From Hyphomicrobiaceae bacterium (GTDB lineage Bacteria > Pseudomonadota > Alphaproteobacteria > Rhizobiales > Hyphomicrobiaceae): a stretch of DNA of 64,000 bases. Below the pieces are notes generated by a model. It had not been told where the DNA came from and did no database searches. It was given only the letters and a program-made list of their open reading frames with translations. The stretch is taken from contig JALHMB010000002.1 of NCBI GenBank assembly GCA_022844275.1, forward strand, positions 496,001 to 560,000. Direction: 5' to 3'. Positions 8,959-20,878 of this stretch are shown piece after piece; positions within the stretch are counted from its first letter, which is position 1; each line of letters starts with the position of its first letter. A program made the position numbers and the translations under genes.

Positions 8959-9264
8959 ATGATCGCTCGCATCTACCGTCCCGCAAAAACGGCCATGCAA
9001 TCGGGCCAGGCCCGCACGAAGGCGTGGGTTCTGGAGTTCGAGGGTGACGCGCCGCGCGAGGTCGATCCGCTCATGGGATGGACCAGTTCGACGGACATGC
9101 GCGCACAGGTGCGCCTGGAGTTCGAGACCAAGGAAGAAGCGATCGCTTACGCCGAGCGCAATGGCATTCCCTTCCGCCTGAGCGAGCCGAAGCCCCGCCA
9201 GCCCATTCGCAAATCGTACGCCGATAATTTCAAGTTCGGCCGCCGCGAGCCCTGGACACACTAG
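8959..9264 (+). CDS. NDUFS4-like ETC complex I accessory subunit
   Basis: A 101-residue protein of the ETC_C1_NDUFS4 family: ARIYRPAKTAMQSG, KAWVLEFE, PLMGWTSSTDM, VRLEFETKEEAIAYAERNGI, and the C-terminal KSYADNFKFGRREPWTH. In alphaproteobacteria and mitochondria this is an accessory subunit of NADH:ubiquinone oxidoreductase, located at the matrix (cytoplasmic) arm. Start at the ATG at 8959 is favoured over a TTG two codons earlier. Its presence supports an alphaproteobacterial host. The main nuo operon is not in this window. Confidence 0.93.
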   Translation: MIARIYRPAKTAMQSGQARTKAWVLEFEGDAPREVDPLMGWTSSTDMRAQVRLEFETKEEAIAYAERNGIPFRLSEPKPRQPIRKSYADNFKFGRREPWTH

Positions 9265-9687
9265 TTTCCGGCCGTGGACTGCTGAATAGCAGTGAAGCTT
9301 CCCATTCGTGGTTGTGCCTGCCGCGCTAACGGGCGTTCGCGTCTCGCAAACGCACGGTGCTTATAATTCCTTGTGATTTCGCTGGGGGGCCGGCTGTCGT
9401 TGTGCGAAGCGCCGCCGGAATAGGAATTCAGTGCTAAGCGGTGAAACAATTCTGGGGGCCGCCACAATTGATCGGACTACACAAAACGGCGAGATAGGGG
9501 CGAAGGCGAGATAAGTCTTTGAGCATTAATGCGTTAGCTGACGGCGTGACGGAATTGCGACGTGTCCAGCCGGAAGCGATTGTGGCCATTGAGAAACTGC
9601 TTGTACGAAAAATGACAAATTCCTGTCGGAAGATCATGATGCTGAGCAGAGGGTCGGGGGGCCGCACGCACAGCGACGGGGGAATGC
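9265..9687. other. Intergenic region, no gene recognised
   Basis: About 420 bases, A+T-richer than the surroundings, between the NDUFS4-like gene and the NrtR/NadQ-type regulator. A short open frame (9519-9749) overlaps the regulator start and has no recognisable features. The region probably carries the regulator's promoter. Nothing else was seen. Confidence 0.4.
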
Positions 9688-10692
9688 ATGTCCGAGCGGA
9701 TTGCCCCGATGGTCGAACGCCGGCCATCGTACGGGGGATTTGCAGTTGAACTGGCAGCTTGTCTGTTAAGTGTCGAGGGGGACGAGCCAGTAGTTCTTGT
9801 CGACGAAGGTACCACAAACGAGGCCCGCTTTCCGAGCGTGGCCTTCGATCCTGGAGCCCACAAATGTCTCGACCTCGGGGTCAGGGACTGGCTCCATGAA
9901 AACACCGGTATCGAGCTGGGGAGACTCGAGCAGGTGCACACCGCACGCCGCAATGGCGTCGGCAGTGGGATCGGAGATCCATGCTCCGCTCTCTCGATCG
10001 GTTTCCTGGGGCTCATACCGCCCCAGCAACGCTCGACGGTGACGCGCGGCACATGGCGCCGCGCCCTGGACTTCATGCCGTGGGAGGATCGTCGCAGGCG
10101 CGGTGGCCTCGCTGGGCATGAGCGGGTCGGCCAGTACCTCTTAAGCCGTCTCCAGTCGTCGACACTTGCTGGAGAGCAGGCGCTGGAGCGTCAGTCTCGC
10201 CGTATTCGAACGGCGTTCGGTCTCGACAGCACGCCCTGGGACGAGACTGCCACGCTCGAACGCGTCGGCCTCGTGCACAAGCTCCCGCCGTATCTCAACG
10301 AGACGGGCAGTGCCGCCTACGCGGAAGGCATGAGCGTAGAGGCACTAGCGCCCTCACGCATGGTTCCGGATCATCTCCAGATCCTCGCCGCCGCGCTCGG
10401 TCGCCTCAGGGCGCGCCTGCGCGTCCGACCGATCGCCATGGACCTCGTGCCGCCTGTGTTCACGCTGCTCGATCTGCAGCGTTCGGCGGAGGCGATCCTG
10501 GGCCCGAGCCTGCACAAGCAGAACTTCCGCCGTTACGTGGAAGGCGCCGGTGTGATCGAAGCGACCGGTACCATGCGCCAGCAGACGGGGGGCCGCCCGG
10601 CGCAGCTCTTCCGATTTCGCCGGGAAGGTATGAGCGAGCGCCGTCTCGCCTCGCGCCGCCTCGCGGTATCGGGCACGCTTCAGCGCGCTTGA
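9688..10692 (+). CDS. NrtR/NadQ-type NAD-metabolism regulator (Nudix-like plus winged helix)
   Basis: A 334-residue protein with a Nudix-like N-terminal half and a C-terminal winged-helix DNA-binding domain (VFTLLDLQRSAEAILG, then HKQNFRRYVEGAGVIEATG and GGRPAQLFRF), the build of NrtR regulators. The Nudix box is degenerate: around PGAHKCLDLGV-RDWLHENTGIE the REUxEE catalytic core is lost, so it probably senses a nucleotide rather than hydrolysing one. The 334-residue size and alphaproteobacterial setting fit the COG4111/NadQ group proposed to control NAD biosynthesis. A GGGGG ribosome-binding sequence precedes the ATG at 9688. No NAD biosynthesis genes lie nearby, so its target must be elsewhere. 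Confidence 0.72.
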   Translation: MSERIAPMVERRPSYGGFAVELAACLLSVEGDEPVVLVDEGTTNEARFPSVAFDPGAHKCLDLGVRDWLHENTGIELGRLEQVHTARRNGVGSGIGDPCSALSIGFLGLIPPQQRSTVTRGTWRRALDFMPWEDRRRRGGLAGHERVGQYLLSRLQSSTLAGEQALERQSRRIRTAFGLDSTPWDETATLERVGLVHKLPPYLNETGSAAYAEGMSVEALAPSRMVPDHLQILAAALGRLRARLRVRPIAMDLVPPVFTLLDLQRSAEAILGPSLHKQNFRRYVEGAGVIEATGTMRQQTGGRPAQLFRFRREGMSERRLASRRLAVSGTLQRA

Positions 10693-10785
10693 TTTCCCCA
10701 TATTTGGGTGCCACCTCTGGGCGGGTCGCGCTTGCGTCCCGCCCATAGTGTTTCGGGATCCGGGTGCGACGGATCGAGAGGTGAA

Positions 10786-11007
10786 ATGGAAGCGGTTAAG
10801 TGGATCGTCGCCTGGGGTGTTGGCGCGCTTGTGGCGGCCATCGCCGGCGCCATCATCGCAAACTACAAGAACCGTGATCTCTCGTCGTGGGCCGCGTGGT
10901 GCTTCGTCTTTCCGCCACTGCTGATCGTCCTGGCCCTGCTCCAGACAAATCCGGGACCACGGCCGCGCCGTCGTTCAATGGACGAGGACGACGCGACGGC
11001 CGGTTGA
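10786..11007 (+). CDS. Small membrane protein, function unknown
   Basis: A 73-residue protein starting at the ATG at 10786, behind GAGAGGTGAA. It has two hydrophobic segments, about residues 4-22 (WIVAWGVGALVAAIAGAII) and 35-50 (AAWCFVFPPLLIVLALL), separated by NYKNRDLSSW. The polar tail ends RPRRRSMDEDDATAG. The compact two-helix hairpin with an N-x-x-R-D loop resembles small hypothetical inner-membrane proteins common in Hyphomicrobiales. No function is recognised. The gene lies between the regulator and the convergent ppdK. Confidence 0.7.
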   Translation: MEAVKWIVAWGVGALVAAIAGAIIANYKNRDLSSWAAWCFVFPPLLIVLALLQTNPGPRPRRRSMDEDDATAG

Positions 11008-11030
11008 ACCCGCTACGTGCGGGCGTGCTC

Positions 11031-13745
<2,715 letters not shown>

Positions 13746-13950
13746 CGGCTGAATCCCAAGTATGCTGCTAGCGGAAAGAATGCGCATGGCTTATCAGGCC
13801 GGCGCGCAGGGGGGAAGGCGAAGGTTCGTTGGGTGCAACGTCGTGCCTCAGTGTCCGGTTGCGATGCGATGCCCATCCTGCTTGACGCCTTGCGACGGCG
13901 GACCGATAGACTCGCCGTCACGGGTGCGGTGAAAACAAGGACATGATGGT

Positions 13951-15351
13951 ATGGGCGACAAGCTCCGCGATGTACTGAAGACGCTCGACGCCGGCCAGCA
14001 GGCGGCATTGGATCGCCTGTTCGATTTCCTGCGCATTCCGAGCGTCTCGACCGATCCGGCTTATGCGGCGGACTGCAAGAAAGCCGCCGACTGGTGCGCG
14101 AAGGAACTCTCAGACATTGGTTTTGCTACGGCCAAGGTCGTGCCGACCACCGGCCACCCGATGGTCGTCGCACATGATCGCGCGAAAGTGCCTGCGGGAA
14201 TGCCGCACGTGCTTTTCTACGGCCACTACGACGTGCAGCCGCCCGATCCGCTCGAGCTTTGGAAGACGCCGCCTTTCGAGCCGCGCATTGCAACCGAGAA
14301 GGGCAACGGCAAGGTCATCTACGCACGCGGCGCACAGGACAACAAAGGTCAGCTCATGACCTTCTTCGAGGCCGCGCGCGCTTGGAAGTCCGCGGCCGGT
14401 GAATTGCCGGTTGCCGTGACTGTCCTACTCGAAGGCGAGGAGGAATGCGGTTCGCCCTCGCTGCCAGGATTTCTTGCCAAGCATGGCAAGGAAGTGAAGC
14501 GCGACCTTGCGCTCGTCTGCGACACCGGACAATGGGACAAGGATACGCCTTCGATCACGACGCAGCTGCGCGGTATGGCCGCCGGCGAACTCGTCATCAC
14601 GGCCGCAAAAATCGACCTCCATTCGGGTCTCTACGGCGGTGCTGCCGCCAATCCGATCCGCGTCCTCACGCAGATCTGCGGCGCCATGCACAAGAACGGG
14701 AAGGTTCAGACTCCCGGCTTCTACGACGACATCATCAAACCATCAGCCAAGCAGCTCAAGCAGTGGCAGGCCCTTGGCTTCGACGGAGAGGCTTTCCTCG
14801 GCGGCGTCGGTCTCTCGGTGCCGGCGGGTGAGAAGGGCTACTCGGTGATGGAGCAGGTCTGGTCGCGTCCGACGCTCGAGTTCAACGGCATCACGGGTGG
14901 CTACCAGGGTGTTGGCACGAAGACAGTGATCCCGTCGAAGGCCTCGGTGAAGATCACCTGCAGGCTCGTTCCGGGCCAGAGCCCGAAAAAAGTGCTCGCC
15001 GGGATCAAGGCCTTCATCGACGCCCGGCTGCCGGCCGACTGCACGGCGGAGTTCGTTACGCGTCCCGGCAGTCCCGCGATCGCCTTCGACACGAACGCGC
15101 CCTACATCGAGAAGGCAGCCCGGGCGCTCGCCGACGAATGGGGGCGCACGGCGCCGCTCATCGCGCTCGGCGGGTCTATTCCGATCGTCCAGTCATTCCG
15201 CGACGTCCTCGGCATGGACAGCCTTCTGATCGGCTTCGGCCTGGAGGACGACCGCGTCCATTCCCCGAATGAGAAATACAACCTCACGTCCTTCCGCAAG
15301 GGCGCACGGAGCTGGGCGCGCATTCTCTCGGAACTCAGTCAGCCCGGCTGA
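13951..15351 (+). CDS. M20 family dipeptidase (ArgE/DapE/CNDP-like)
   Basis: A 466-residue zinc metallopeptidase. It shows [17 protein letters not shown], the metal-binding Asp in [11 protein letters not shown], catalytic [25 protein letters not shown] in the dimerisation (lid) region, and the C-terminal [16 protein letters not shown] with the last metal-binding His. This architecture matches the cytosolic dipeptidase/carnosinase-like branch rather than DapE proper. Start ATG is at 13951, divergent from ppdK across about 200 bases. Exact peptide substrate is unknown. Confidence 0.92.
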   Translation: MGDKLRDVLKTLDAGQQAALDRLFDFLRIPSVSTDPAYAADCKKAADWCAKELSDIGFATAKVVPTTGHPMVVAHDRAKVPAGMPHVLFYGHYDVQPPDPLELWKTPPFEPRIATEKGNGKVIYARGAQDNKGQLMTFFEAARAWKSAAGELPVAVTVLLEGEEECGSPSLPGFLAKHGKEVKRDLALVCDTGQWDKDTPSITTQLRGMAAGELVITAAKIDLHSGLYGGAAANPIRVLTQICGAMHKNGKVQTPGFYDDIIKPSAKQLKQWQALGFDGEAFLGGVGLSVPAGEKGYSVMEQVWSRPTLEFNGITGGYQGVGTKTVIPSKASVKITCRLVPGQSPKKVLAGIKAFIDARLPADCTAEFVTRPGSPAIAFDTNAPYIEKAARALADEWGRTAPLIALGGSIPIVQSFRDVLGMDSLLIGFGLEDDRVHSPNEKYNLTSFRKGARSWARILSELSQPG

Positions 15352-15755
15352 GCGACCCAGCGCGGACCGCGGTCGGGCTCGGACAGGCGCAGTTCCTGTG
15401 GAATGCGTGTCGAAAGAAGAACCTGTGGATACGTGTGGATGACTTACGCGCGCCCGAATCACTTGAACGTGATTCGGGTAATAATCCAGCTTACTGAATG
15501 ATCGTGTTGCCCCAAGTTATTTATGAAAATCAATCACATTGCTGTTATGGGCAACACGGGTTGTGTATTGATCACGATCGAGATGAACTCTTTCGAGATC
15601 CGCCGCCATTAAGTTGACGTATACCAACCGCAATCACTATTTGATGGCAATCCACTCGCGTCTTGGTCCGCACGTCCTGCGGACAGGCAGGCGAGTGTCG
15701 GTCGAACCAAGTTACGGGGTGGCGCGTTCTGTCGCTGGTGGCTTGGGAAGTCAGA
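15352..15755. other. Intergenic region with a 10-bp palindrome and two DnaA-box-like repeats
   Basis: CCCGAATCAC and GTGATTCGGG (15453-15478) form a perfect inverted repeat around TTGAAC. No T-tract follows, so it may be an operator as easily as a hairpin. Just upstream, TGTGGATAC (15424) and TGTGGATGA (15434) are direct repeats close to the DnaA box TGTGGATAA. The rest is A+T-rich leader sequence of the porin gene. Confidence 0.5.
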
Positions 15756-16436
15756 ATGGGGGTTACGCGAATGTCTGGTGGTTTTTTCCTGAAGAGCGTC
15801 ATGGCGGCTGCTCTTGCCGTAGTTGTTGCGGCACCGGCTGTACAGGCAGCTGATCTCGGCGGCCGTCCTTCGTATAAGGATGAGCCGGACTATGGCGCAC
15901 CGCGCTATCTGTGGACGGGTTTCTACGCAGGTCTACAGGCTGGTTACGGCTCTGCGGATGCATTTCTGTTCAATGGCGGGGGCGTGTATGCGAGCCCCGA
16001 ACTGGACGGTTTCATCGGTGGTGGCACGCTCGGCTATAATTTCCAGCGTGGCAATATCGTATGGGGCATCGAGACCGACCTCTCGTATGCTGACATCAAC
16101 GGATCGTTTGGCGTGTCATCAGCCGATATTGATTGGCTCTGGACGCTACGCGGTCGCGTAGGCCTGGATATGAACGGCTGGATGCCCTTTATTGCAGGCG
16201 GCCTTGCAATGGCGGACGTGAGTGCGAGTGACAATCTTGGATCTGGCAGCGATACGGTGACCGGTTGGACCATCGGTGGTGGTCTTGAGGTCAAGCTCGA
16301 TCGCAACTGGAGCCTTAAGGGCGAGTATCTCTACGTCGATCTCGATGAATCGTTCAGCCTGAGTGGTCCTGGTTCGGCTCGCGCCACGGTCGAGGACCTT
16401 CACATCGTCCGCGGCGGTATCAACTACAAGTTCTGA
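15756..16436 (+). CDS. Outer membrane beta-barrel protein (Omp25/Omp31-like)
   Basis: A 226-residue protein with a signal peptide (FFLKSVMAAALAVVVAAPAVQA) and mature start ADLGGRPSYK, typical of the Omp25/RopB group in Hyphomicrobiales. The body alternates as an eight-stranded barrel (YLWTGFYAGLQAGYG, GYNFQRGNIVWGIETDLSY, GRVGLDMNGWMPFIAGGLA, WSLKGEYLYVDLDE) and ends HIVRGGINYKF, with the terminal Phe barrel signal. The ATG at 15756 has GGGAAG 5 bases upstream; the ATG at 15771 is the alternative. A strong terminator follows. Such proteins are abundant structural porin-like components of the outer membrane. Confidence 0.92.
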   Translation: MGVTRMSGGFFLKSVMAAALAVVVAAPAVQAADLGGRPSYKDEPDYGAPRYLWTGFYAGLQAGYGSADAFLFNGGGVYASPELDGFIGGGTLGYNFQRGNIVWGIETDLSYADINGSFGVSSADIDWLWTLRGRVGLDMNGWMPFIAGGLAMADVSASDNLGSGSDTVTGWTIGGGLEVKLDRNWSLKGEYLYVDLDESFSLSGPGSARATVEDLHIVRGGINYKF

Positions 16437-16479
16437 TCTGACGCGAGGGCCGGCGCCCAACGGCCTGATATCAGCACAA

Positions 16480-16514
16480 CGCCCGTCGGAGATTCTCCGG
16501 CGGGCGTTTTGTTT
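16480..16514 (+). terminator. Rho-independent terminator of the Omp25-like gene
   Basis: CGCCCGTCGGAG and CTCCGGCGGGCG form a 12-bp stem with a 3-base loop, followed by TTTTGTTT. It ends about 80 bases after the porin stop and lies just before the convergent oxidoreductase gene. Confidence 0.9.
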
Positions 16515-16535
16515 ACGTGCGTCTCGCGAGAACGA

Positions 16536-17618
16536 TCACGCCGAGAGATGCTTCACTTTCGGCAGCACTTCCTTGGCAAGGAGCTCGAGCGAGCGACGCC
16601 AGGCCTCGGGGTGGTCGATGTAGTCGAACCCGAAGACGAGGAGATGCCCGAAGCCGCCGACCTCGTCGTGGATCTTCTGTATCTTCTCCGTCACCGTTGC
16701 TGGCGAGCCGATGATCCAGTTGTGCTTGGCGCAGTATTCCGGCGTCACATCGCTGTCCGGTACGCTCTGGTCGTGCTTGAGGAAGGGCAGGAACTCGAAG
16801 TTCGCGAGCAGCGGCAGGAAGTACTCGCGCATCATGCGGCCCATGTGCAACCCGACAGACAGGCGCTGTGCTTCCGCATCCGTCTCCGCAACGAACACCT
16901 CGCGCACCATGCGCCATTCGCGGCGGTTGGGTTTGCGGCCCGTCTTCGCGGCACCGGCCTCCACCGACTCCCAGTGGCTCGAAACATACGCCGGATTGAG
17001 ATTGAGGCTCATCGGAATGTAGCCGCGCTCGCCGGCGAGCTTCAGCGTATCCGATCCCTTGGAGAGGCCGGCAACGCCGATCGGCGGGAAGGGCTTCTGC
17101 AGCGGTTTGATGTGCGGCTTCAGGAATCCGTACATCAGCTCGGGATTCTTCACGGTCCAGTACTTGCCGACGTGCTCGAAGGGCTCGTTCGTCGACCACA
17201 TCTTGAGGATGATATCGAGGGCTTCCCGCGTCATCTCTCGGTTGACGCCGCTCGTGCCATCGACGTTGAACATTTCCCAATCGCTCGGCAGGCCCGAGGC
17301 CGCGACTCCGAAGTTGAGCCGGCCGCCTGAGATGTGATCGAGCATGGCGACGCGGTTCGCGAGCTCGGCAGGGTGGTGATAGGGCAGGAGGAAGCCGCCG
17401 GGGCCGAGACGGATGTTCTTCGTCTGCATGAGCGCCTGCGCGACCACGAGGTCGGGCGAAGGATGCGGCTCCCAGGGAGCCGTGTGGTGCTCGCCGATCC
17501 AGGCTTCCTTGAAGCCGAGCTCGTCGAGCCAGCGGATCACTTTCAGCTCCCACTCGTGGCCGTCCTTGAGCGGCCTCTCCGGGGGATGCGACGGCATTGT
17601 GAAATAGCCGAGTTCCAT
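16536..17618 (-). CDS. LLM-class flavin-dependent oxidoreductase (luciferase-like monooxygenase)
   Basis: A 360-residue TIM-barrel flavoprotein using reduced FMN and O2, or F420-type chemistry in some relatives. Landmarks are FKEAWIGEHHTAPWEPHPSPDL, IRLGPGGFLLPYHHPAELANRVAMLDHISGGRLNFGVAASG, and the late TPEYCAKHNWIIGSPATVTEKI. The EHH and H-P-A-E-L-A-N-R motifs match the group that includes limonene 1,2-monooxygenase-like and alkanal monooxygenase-like proteins. The substrate is not identifiable. The gene is divergent from the beta-keto-acid cleavage homologue 295 bases away, a pairing that might reflect a shared degradation route. Confidence 0.88.
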   Translation of the reverse strand: MELGYFTMPSHPPERPLKDGHEWELKVIRWLDELGFKEAWIGEHHTAPWEPHPSPDLVVAQALMQTKNIRLGPGGFLLPYHHPAELANRVAMLDHISGGRLNFGVAASGLPSDWEMFNVDGTSGVNREMTREALDIILKMWSTNEPFEHVGKYWTVKNPELMYGFLKPHIKPLQKPFPPIGVAGLSKGSDTLKLAGERGYIPMSLNLNPAYVSSHWESVEAGAAKTGRKPNRREWRMVREVFVAETDAEAQRLSVGLHMGRMMREYFLPLLANFEFLPFLKHDQSVPDSDVTPEYCAKHNWIIGSPATVTEKIQKIHDEVGGFGHLLVFGFDYIDHPEAWRRSLELLAKEVLPKVKHLSA

Positions 17619-17913
17619 GAGCGTCCTCCAATAGGTCTATGGTCGCTGCATCGTTGGCAGCGACCTGTTGGCCCGACGCCGGTCTTCGAGATCTGCGCGG
17701 GCAGGTGCCGGCTCAGCGGCACTCGTCAGTCTGCATCAGATTGGGGCGGATTGACTATCGGGGATCATGCAGGCGCATTGCGCGCGCGTCGGCGGAAGTA
17801 TGCGACAGACGACGGGCTGGCAGCGTCATGCGCACGATCAAATCCATGGACAGGCGCGCGATTACCGGCCTTTCTTAGCTCAACGAAAAAGAGAGCCGGG
17901 GACGTGAAACGCC

Positions 17914-18792
17914 ATGCAGAAGCTAATTATCGAGGCGCGCATCAACGAGTACATGATGCGCGAGGACGGCAATGAAAACGTCCCCTATTCGCCCGACGAG
18001 ATCACAGCGGACGCTGTCGCGGTCCGGGAAGCAGGGGCCTCGATCGTCCACTTCCACGCTCGCAAGCCCGACGGAGCGCCGGAGCACGATCACGAAGTCT
18101 ATGCTCAGACCGTGCGTCAGATCCGACGCGCGTCCGACATTCTCGTCCATCCGACGCTTGGCTTCGTCACGCTCGATGCCTCGGCCGAGACGCGCATCGA
18201 GCATATTCTTCGCATGGCGAAGGACCCCGAAGGGGCGCCTCACTTCGCGCCCATGGATACGGGCTCCGTCAATGTCGATCGCTTCGATCCCGTCGCCAAG
18301 CGCTTCACGAGCAACAATCTCATCTACAAGAACTCGACGGGGACACTGCACCATTTTGCGCGGGAGTTTCGGGCGGCTGGATTAAAGCCGAGCCTCGTGT
18401 GCTGGAACATCGGCTTCACGCGATTTGCCCAAACGCTTCTCGATGCAGGATTGGTCGACAAGCCGGCGTACTTGCTCTTCATCATGACGGATAACGAGTA
18501 CATCGGCGGGCATCCAGCGACGCCCGAGGGGCTGCGGGCGCACCTCGATTTCCTGCCAAAGTCAGGCGTCGAATGGAGTGCTGCCGGCTTCGGCGGAAAT
18601 CTTTTCCGGATCGCAGGGTCGATCATTGGGGCAGGGGGGCACATCTCCATTGGCATCGGCGACTATGCCTACAAGGAGCTTGGCTACCCGACGAATGCCG
18701 CCGTCGTCCGCGAGATCGTGAGCATTGCCCGGCAACTGGGGCGCGAGATCGCGAGTCCGGCAGAGACAAAGCAGATACTCGGGATGAAGTAG
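17914..18792 (+). CDS. BKACE family (DUF849) protein, atypical active site
   Basis: A 292-residue protein of the beta-keto acid cleavage enzyme family, which uses Zn2+ and acetyl-CoA to cleave beta-keto acids. Two zinc ligands of the family are present as His46 and His48 in HFHARKPDG. The third, the Glu of the usual GLEDN motif, is replaced: the sequence reads GIGDY with Gly249 before Asp250. Other barrel motifs are intact (ILVHPTLGF, FAPMDTGSVNV, WSAAGFGGNLF). It may belong to a subgroup with another ligand set or chemistry. It is convergent with glycerate kinase. Confidence 0.85.
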   Translation: MQKLIIEARINEYMMREDGNENVPYSPDEITADAVAVREAGASIVHFHARKPDGAPEHDHEVYAQTVRQIRRASDILVHPTLGFVTLDASAETRIEHILRMAKDPEGAPHFAPMDTGSVNVDRFDPVAKRFTSNNLIYKNSTGTLHHFAREFRAAGLKPSLVCWNIGFTRFAQTLLDAGLVDKPAYLLFIMTDNEYIGGHPATPEGLRAHLDFLPKSGVEWSAAGFGGNLFRIAGSIIGAGGHISIGIGDYAYKELGYPTNAAVVREIVSIARQLGREIASPAETKQILGMK

Positions 18793-18808
18793 CTTCCGCT
18801 GCTGCACG

Positions 18809-20008
18809 CTAGGCGCAGCAGCGAAGCTGCTCGTCCGCGCGTTCTGCCACCCGTTTGGCGACCATGAGGCCGACGCCGACTGTACGTGCGGCGTGCTCTG
18901 CTGCTTCCGCAAGCAAAGTTTCGGCTTCACGCGTGGCCTCGGCGAGCGTGCATGGGCGCATCAGAATGCTGTGGTAGGCCGCGATGCCGTGCGCGAGGTT
19001 CGCGTGCGCATCGCGACCGATGCAGCCGGCCAGCGCAATGACCGGAATGCCGAACGCCTCGGCGCGACGGCCGACCTCGGCGGGGATCTTGCCGTAGGGA
19101 GTCTGGCCGTCGAGGCTGCCTTCGGCGGTGAGCACGAGATCGGCCTCGGCGAGCAGCCGATCGAAGCTTGTGTAGCGCATGACGAGATCGTATCGCGGAT
19201 GGAGCGTGGCGCCGCAGATGGCTGCCAGCCCGGCGCCGATGCCGCCCGAAGCGCCTGCCCCCTCCAGGCCGGCGACATCGACGCCGGTTGCCGCCTCGAG
19301 GTGCACCGCATAGTTCGTGAGCGCCCACTCCAGGCCGGCAATCTGCTCGGGGCGCGCGCCCTTCTGCGGACCATAGATCCCCGTGACGCCTCGTGCGCCG
19401 AGCAGAGCATTGTGCGGGTTCACAGCGGCGTCGATCCGAACGCGAGCGAGGCGCGGATCGAGGCCGCTGAGATCGATGCAGGCAATCTCGGCCAGTGCCG
19501 CACATCCGCGGCCGATCTCACGGCCGTGGCGATCGAGAAGGCGTGCGCCCAGAGCCTGCGCCATGCCGGCGCCACCATCGTTCACGCCGCTGTCGCCGCA
19601 ACCGACGATGATCCGCTCGGCGCCGCGGTCGAGTGCCGCGCGCACCAGTCCGCCAACACCGAAGCTTGTGGTCAGCGCTGGGTCGCGCTGGCCTTCTGGA
19701 ACCAGGCCGAGGCCGGCGGCCGCAGCGATCTCGATCACGGCCGTGCGCACGGGCTCACGCCCGAGAAAGCCGATATGTGCGGTAGTGGGTGCACCCGTCG
19801 GGCCGGTCACCGTCACGCTTTCGAGGCTCCCGTGCGTCGCCTGAACGAGGGCGGCCGTGAAGCCCTCGCCGCCGTCGACAATCGGCGTCTTGAGGATGCG
19901 GGCCGTCGGCCATGCGCAACGCACGCCCGTGGCCATGGCTTCGGCCGCCTCGCGTGCGGAGAGGCATTCTTTCAACCCGCTCGGGGCAATGAGGACGGTG
20001 AGGGACAT
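18809..20008 (-). CDS. Glycerate 2-kinase (GarK/GlxK type)
   Basis: A 399-residue kinase that phosphorylates D-glycerate with ATP, giving 2-phosphoglycerate. Family landmarks are IAPSGLKECLSAREAAEAM, PIVDGGEGF, VIEIAAAAGLGLVP, IIVGCGDSGVNDGGAGMAQALG, FLAEADLVLTAEGSLDGQT (written RLLAEADL here), and VIALAGCIG. Length is normal for the family (about 380-400). It links glycerate or glyoxylate metabolism to lower glycolysis, which could cooperate with the PPDK encoded nearby. Gene is monocistronic; its 5' side faces the anti-sigma gene's 3' end. Confidence 0.93.
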   Translation of the reverse strand: MSLTVLIAPSGLKECLSAREAAEAMATGVRCAWPTARILKTPIVDGGEGFTAALVQATHGSLESVTVTGPTGAPTTAHIGFLGREPVRTAVIEIAAAAGLGLVPEGQRDPALTTSFGVGGLVRAALDRGAERIIVGCGDSGVNDGGAGMAQALGARLLDRHGREIGRGCAALAEIACIDLSGLDPRLARVRIDAAVNPHNALLGARGVTGIYGPQKGARPEQIAGLEWALTNYAVHLEAATGVDVAGLEGAGASGGIGAGLAAICGATLHPRYDLVMRYTSFDRLLAEADLVLTAEGSLDGQTPYGKIPAEVGRRAEAFGIPVIALAGCIGRDAHANLAHGIAAYHSILMRPCTLAEATREAETLLAEAAEHAARTVGVGLMVAKRVAERADEQLRCCA

Positions 20009-20098
20009 CGCGTTCGGGTTCCGCTCTGATGGCGTTGCACCATCAGGGAACGCCCGGTCTTTGGGCCTATTCCCGCCTCTCGAAGAAATTTTGAGCGC

Positions 20099-20878
20099 TT
20101 AGCGCCAGCCCTGGCGCATGAGGTTCTGCTCCTCATCAGCTGAGAGCGTCTGGGTCGCCCCAAGGAGGGCAAGCAGACCGTCGAGTACGTCCTTCTCATC
20201 GCTGCCCGAGGGGACGTAGCCGGGTTTGCTCGGTGCCGCCGAGGCCGCGATCCGAGCCGTACCTTCGACCATCCAATCACCATTCGCAGGATCGCGACAG
20301 GCGACGCCGGCAAGCTGCGGCTGCATGGCCTGATCGAGCGCTTCGACCTCGCGGCAGATGCGCGCCTTGCGATCACGGAAGGTCGCAACGATCATCAGGT
20401 GATCTGCGCCCTCGGTGGCGCGGCGGGCGAGGGTTACTGGCGTTCCGCTAGGCTTCGTCTCGAGCACTTCGGCGAGCGGGCTCGCCTTGGGGACCGGTCC
20501 GAGCGCGATGGCGTGCTCAGTCGGAAGCTGTTGGAGGAATTGCGTCGCCGCTACCCCAAGCACGAGCAGGACGCTTGCTGCCAGCGGCAGCGCGGTGCGC
20601 CATGGCGAAGGTCGCGGCTTCCTGGCCTGTGCGAAGTCTACAACATTCACACCGCGCGTCTCGGCTCCGAGGACCGTCCGCACGAGCTGTTCCGGCACGG
20701 GCTCTGTCATGACGTCAGTGAAAGCTACACGTGAGAGTTCAGCCGTGCGCCGGAACTCGGCGACGATCGCCCGTGCCTCAGCATCATGTTCGAGTGCGGA
20801 AGCAACCTGTGCGGCCTCGGCTTCTGGTAGCGCACCGTCGGCATAGGCCATGAGCGTTTCGTCCGTGAGACGGGTCAT
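20099..20878 (-). CDS. Anti-sigma factor, single membrane span
   Basis: A 259-residue protein starting at the ATG at 20878, which overlaps the sigma gene stop as ATGA, so the pair is coupled. The N-terminal region (LTDETLMAYADGALPEAEAAQVASAL, then EARAIVAEFRRT) is the cytoplasmic anti-sigma fold. It has no His-x3-Cys-x2-Cys zinc motif, so it is not a ZAS-type redox sensor. One membrane segment lies at about residues 92-112 (LPLAASVLLVLGVAATQF), followed by a periplasmic domain of about 140 residues. It should hold the adjacent ECF sigma at the membrane until an envelope signal acts. The divergent secreted protease is one possible effector. Confidence 0.85.
   Translation of the reverse strand: MTRLTDETLMAYADGALPEAEAAQVASALEHDAEARAIVAEFRRTAELSRVAFTDVMTEPVPEQLVRTVLGAETRGVNVVDFAQARKPRPSPWRTALPLAASVLLVLGVAATQFLQQLPTEHAIALGPVPKASPLAEVLETKPSGTPVTLARRATEGADHLMIVATFRDRKARICREVEALDQAMQPQLAGVACRDPANGDWMVEGTARIAASAAPSKPGYVPSGSDEKDVLDGLLALLGATQTLSADEEQNLMRQGWR

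Noticed and set aside
9519-9749. 76-residue open frame before the NrtR/NadQ-type regulator
   Set aside because: It overlaps the regulator start, has no family features, and lies in what is probably promoter DNA.
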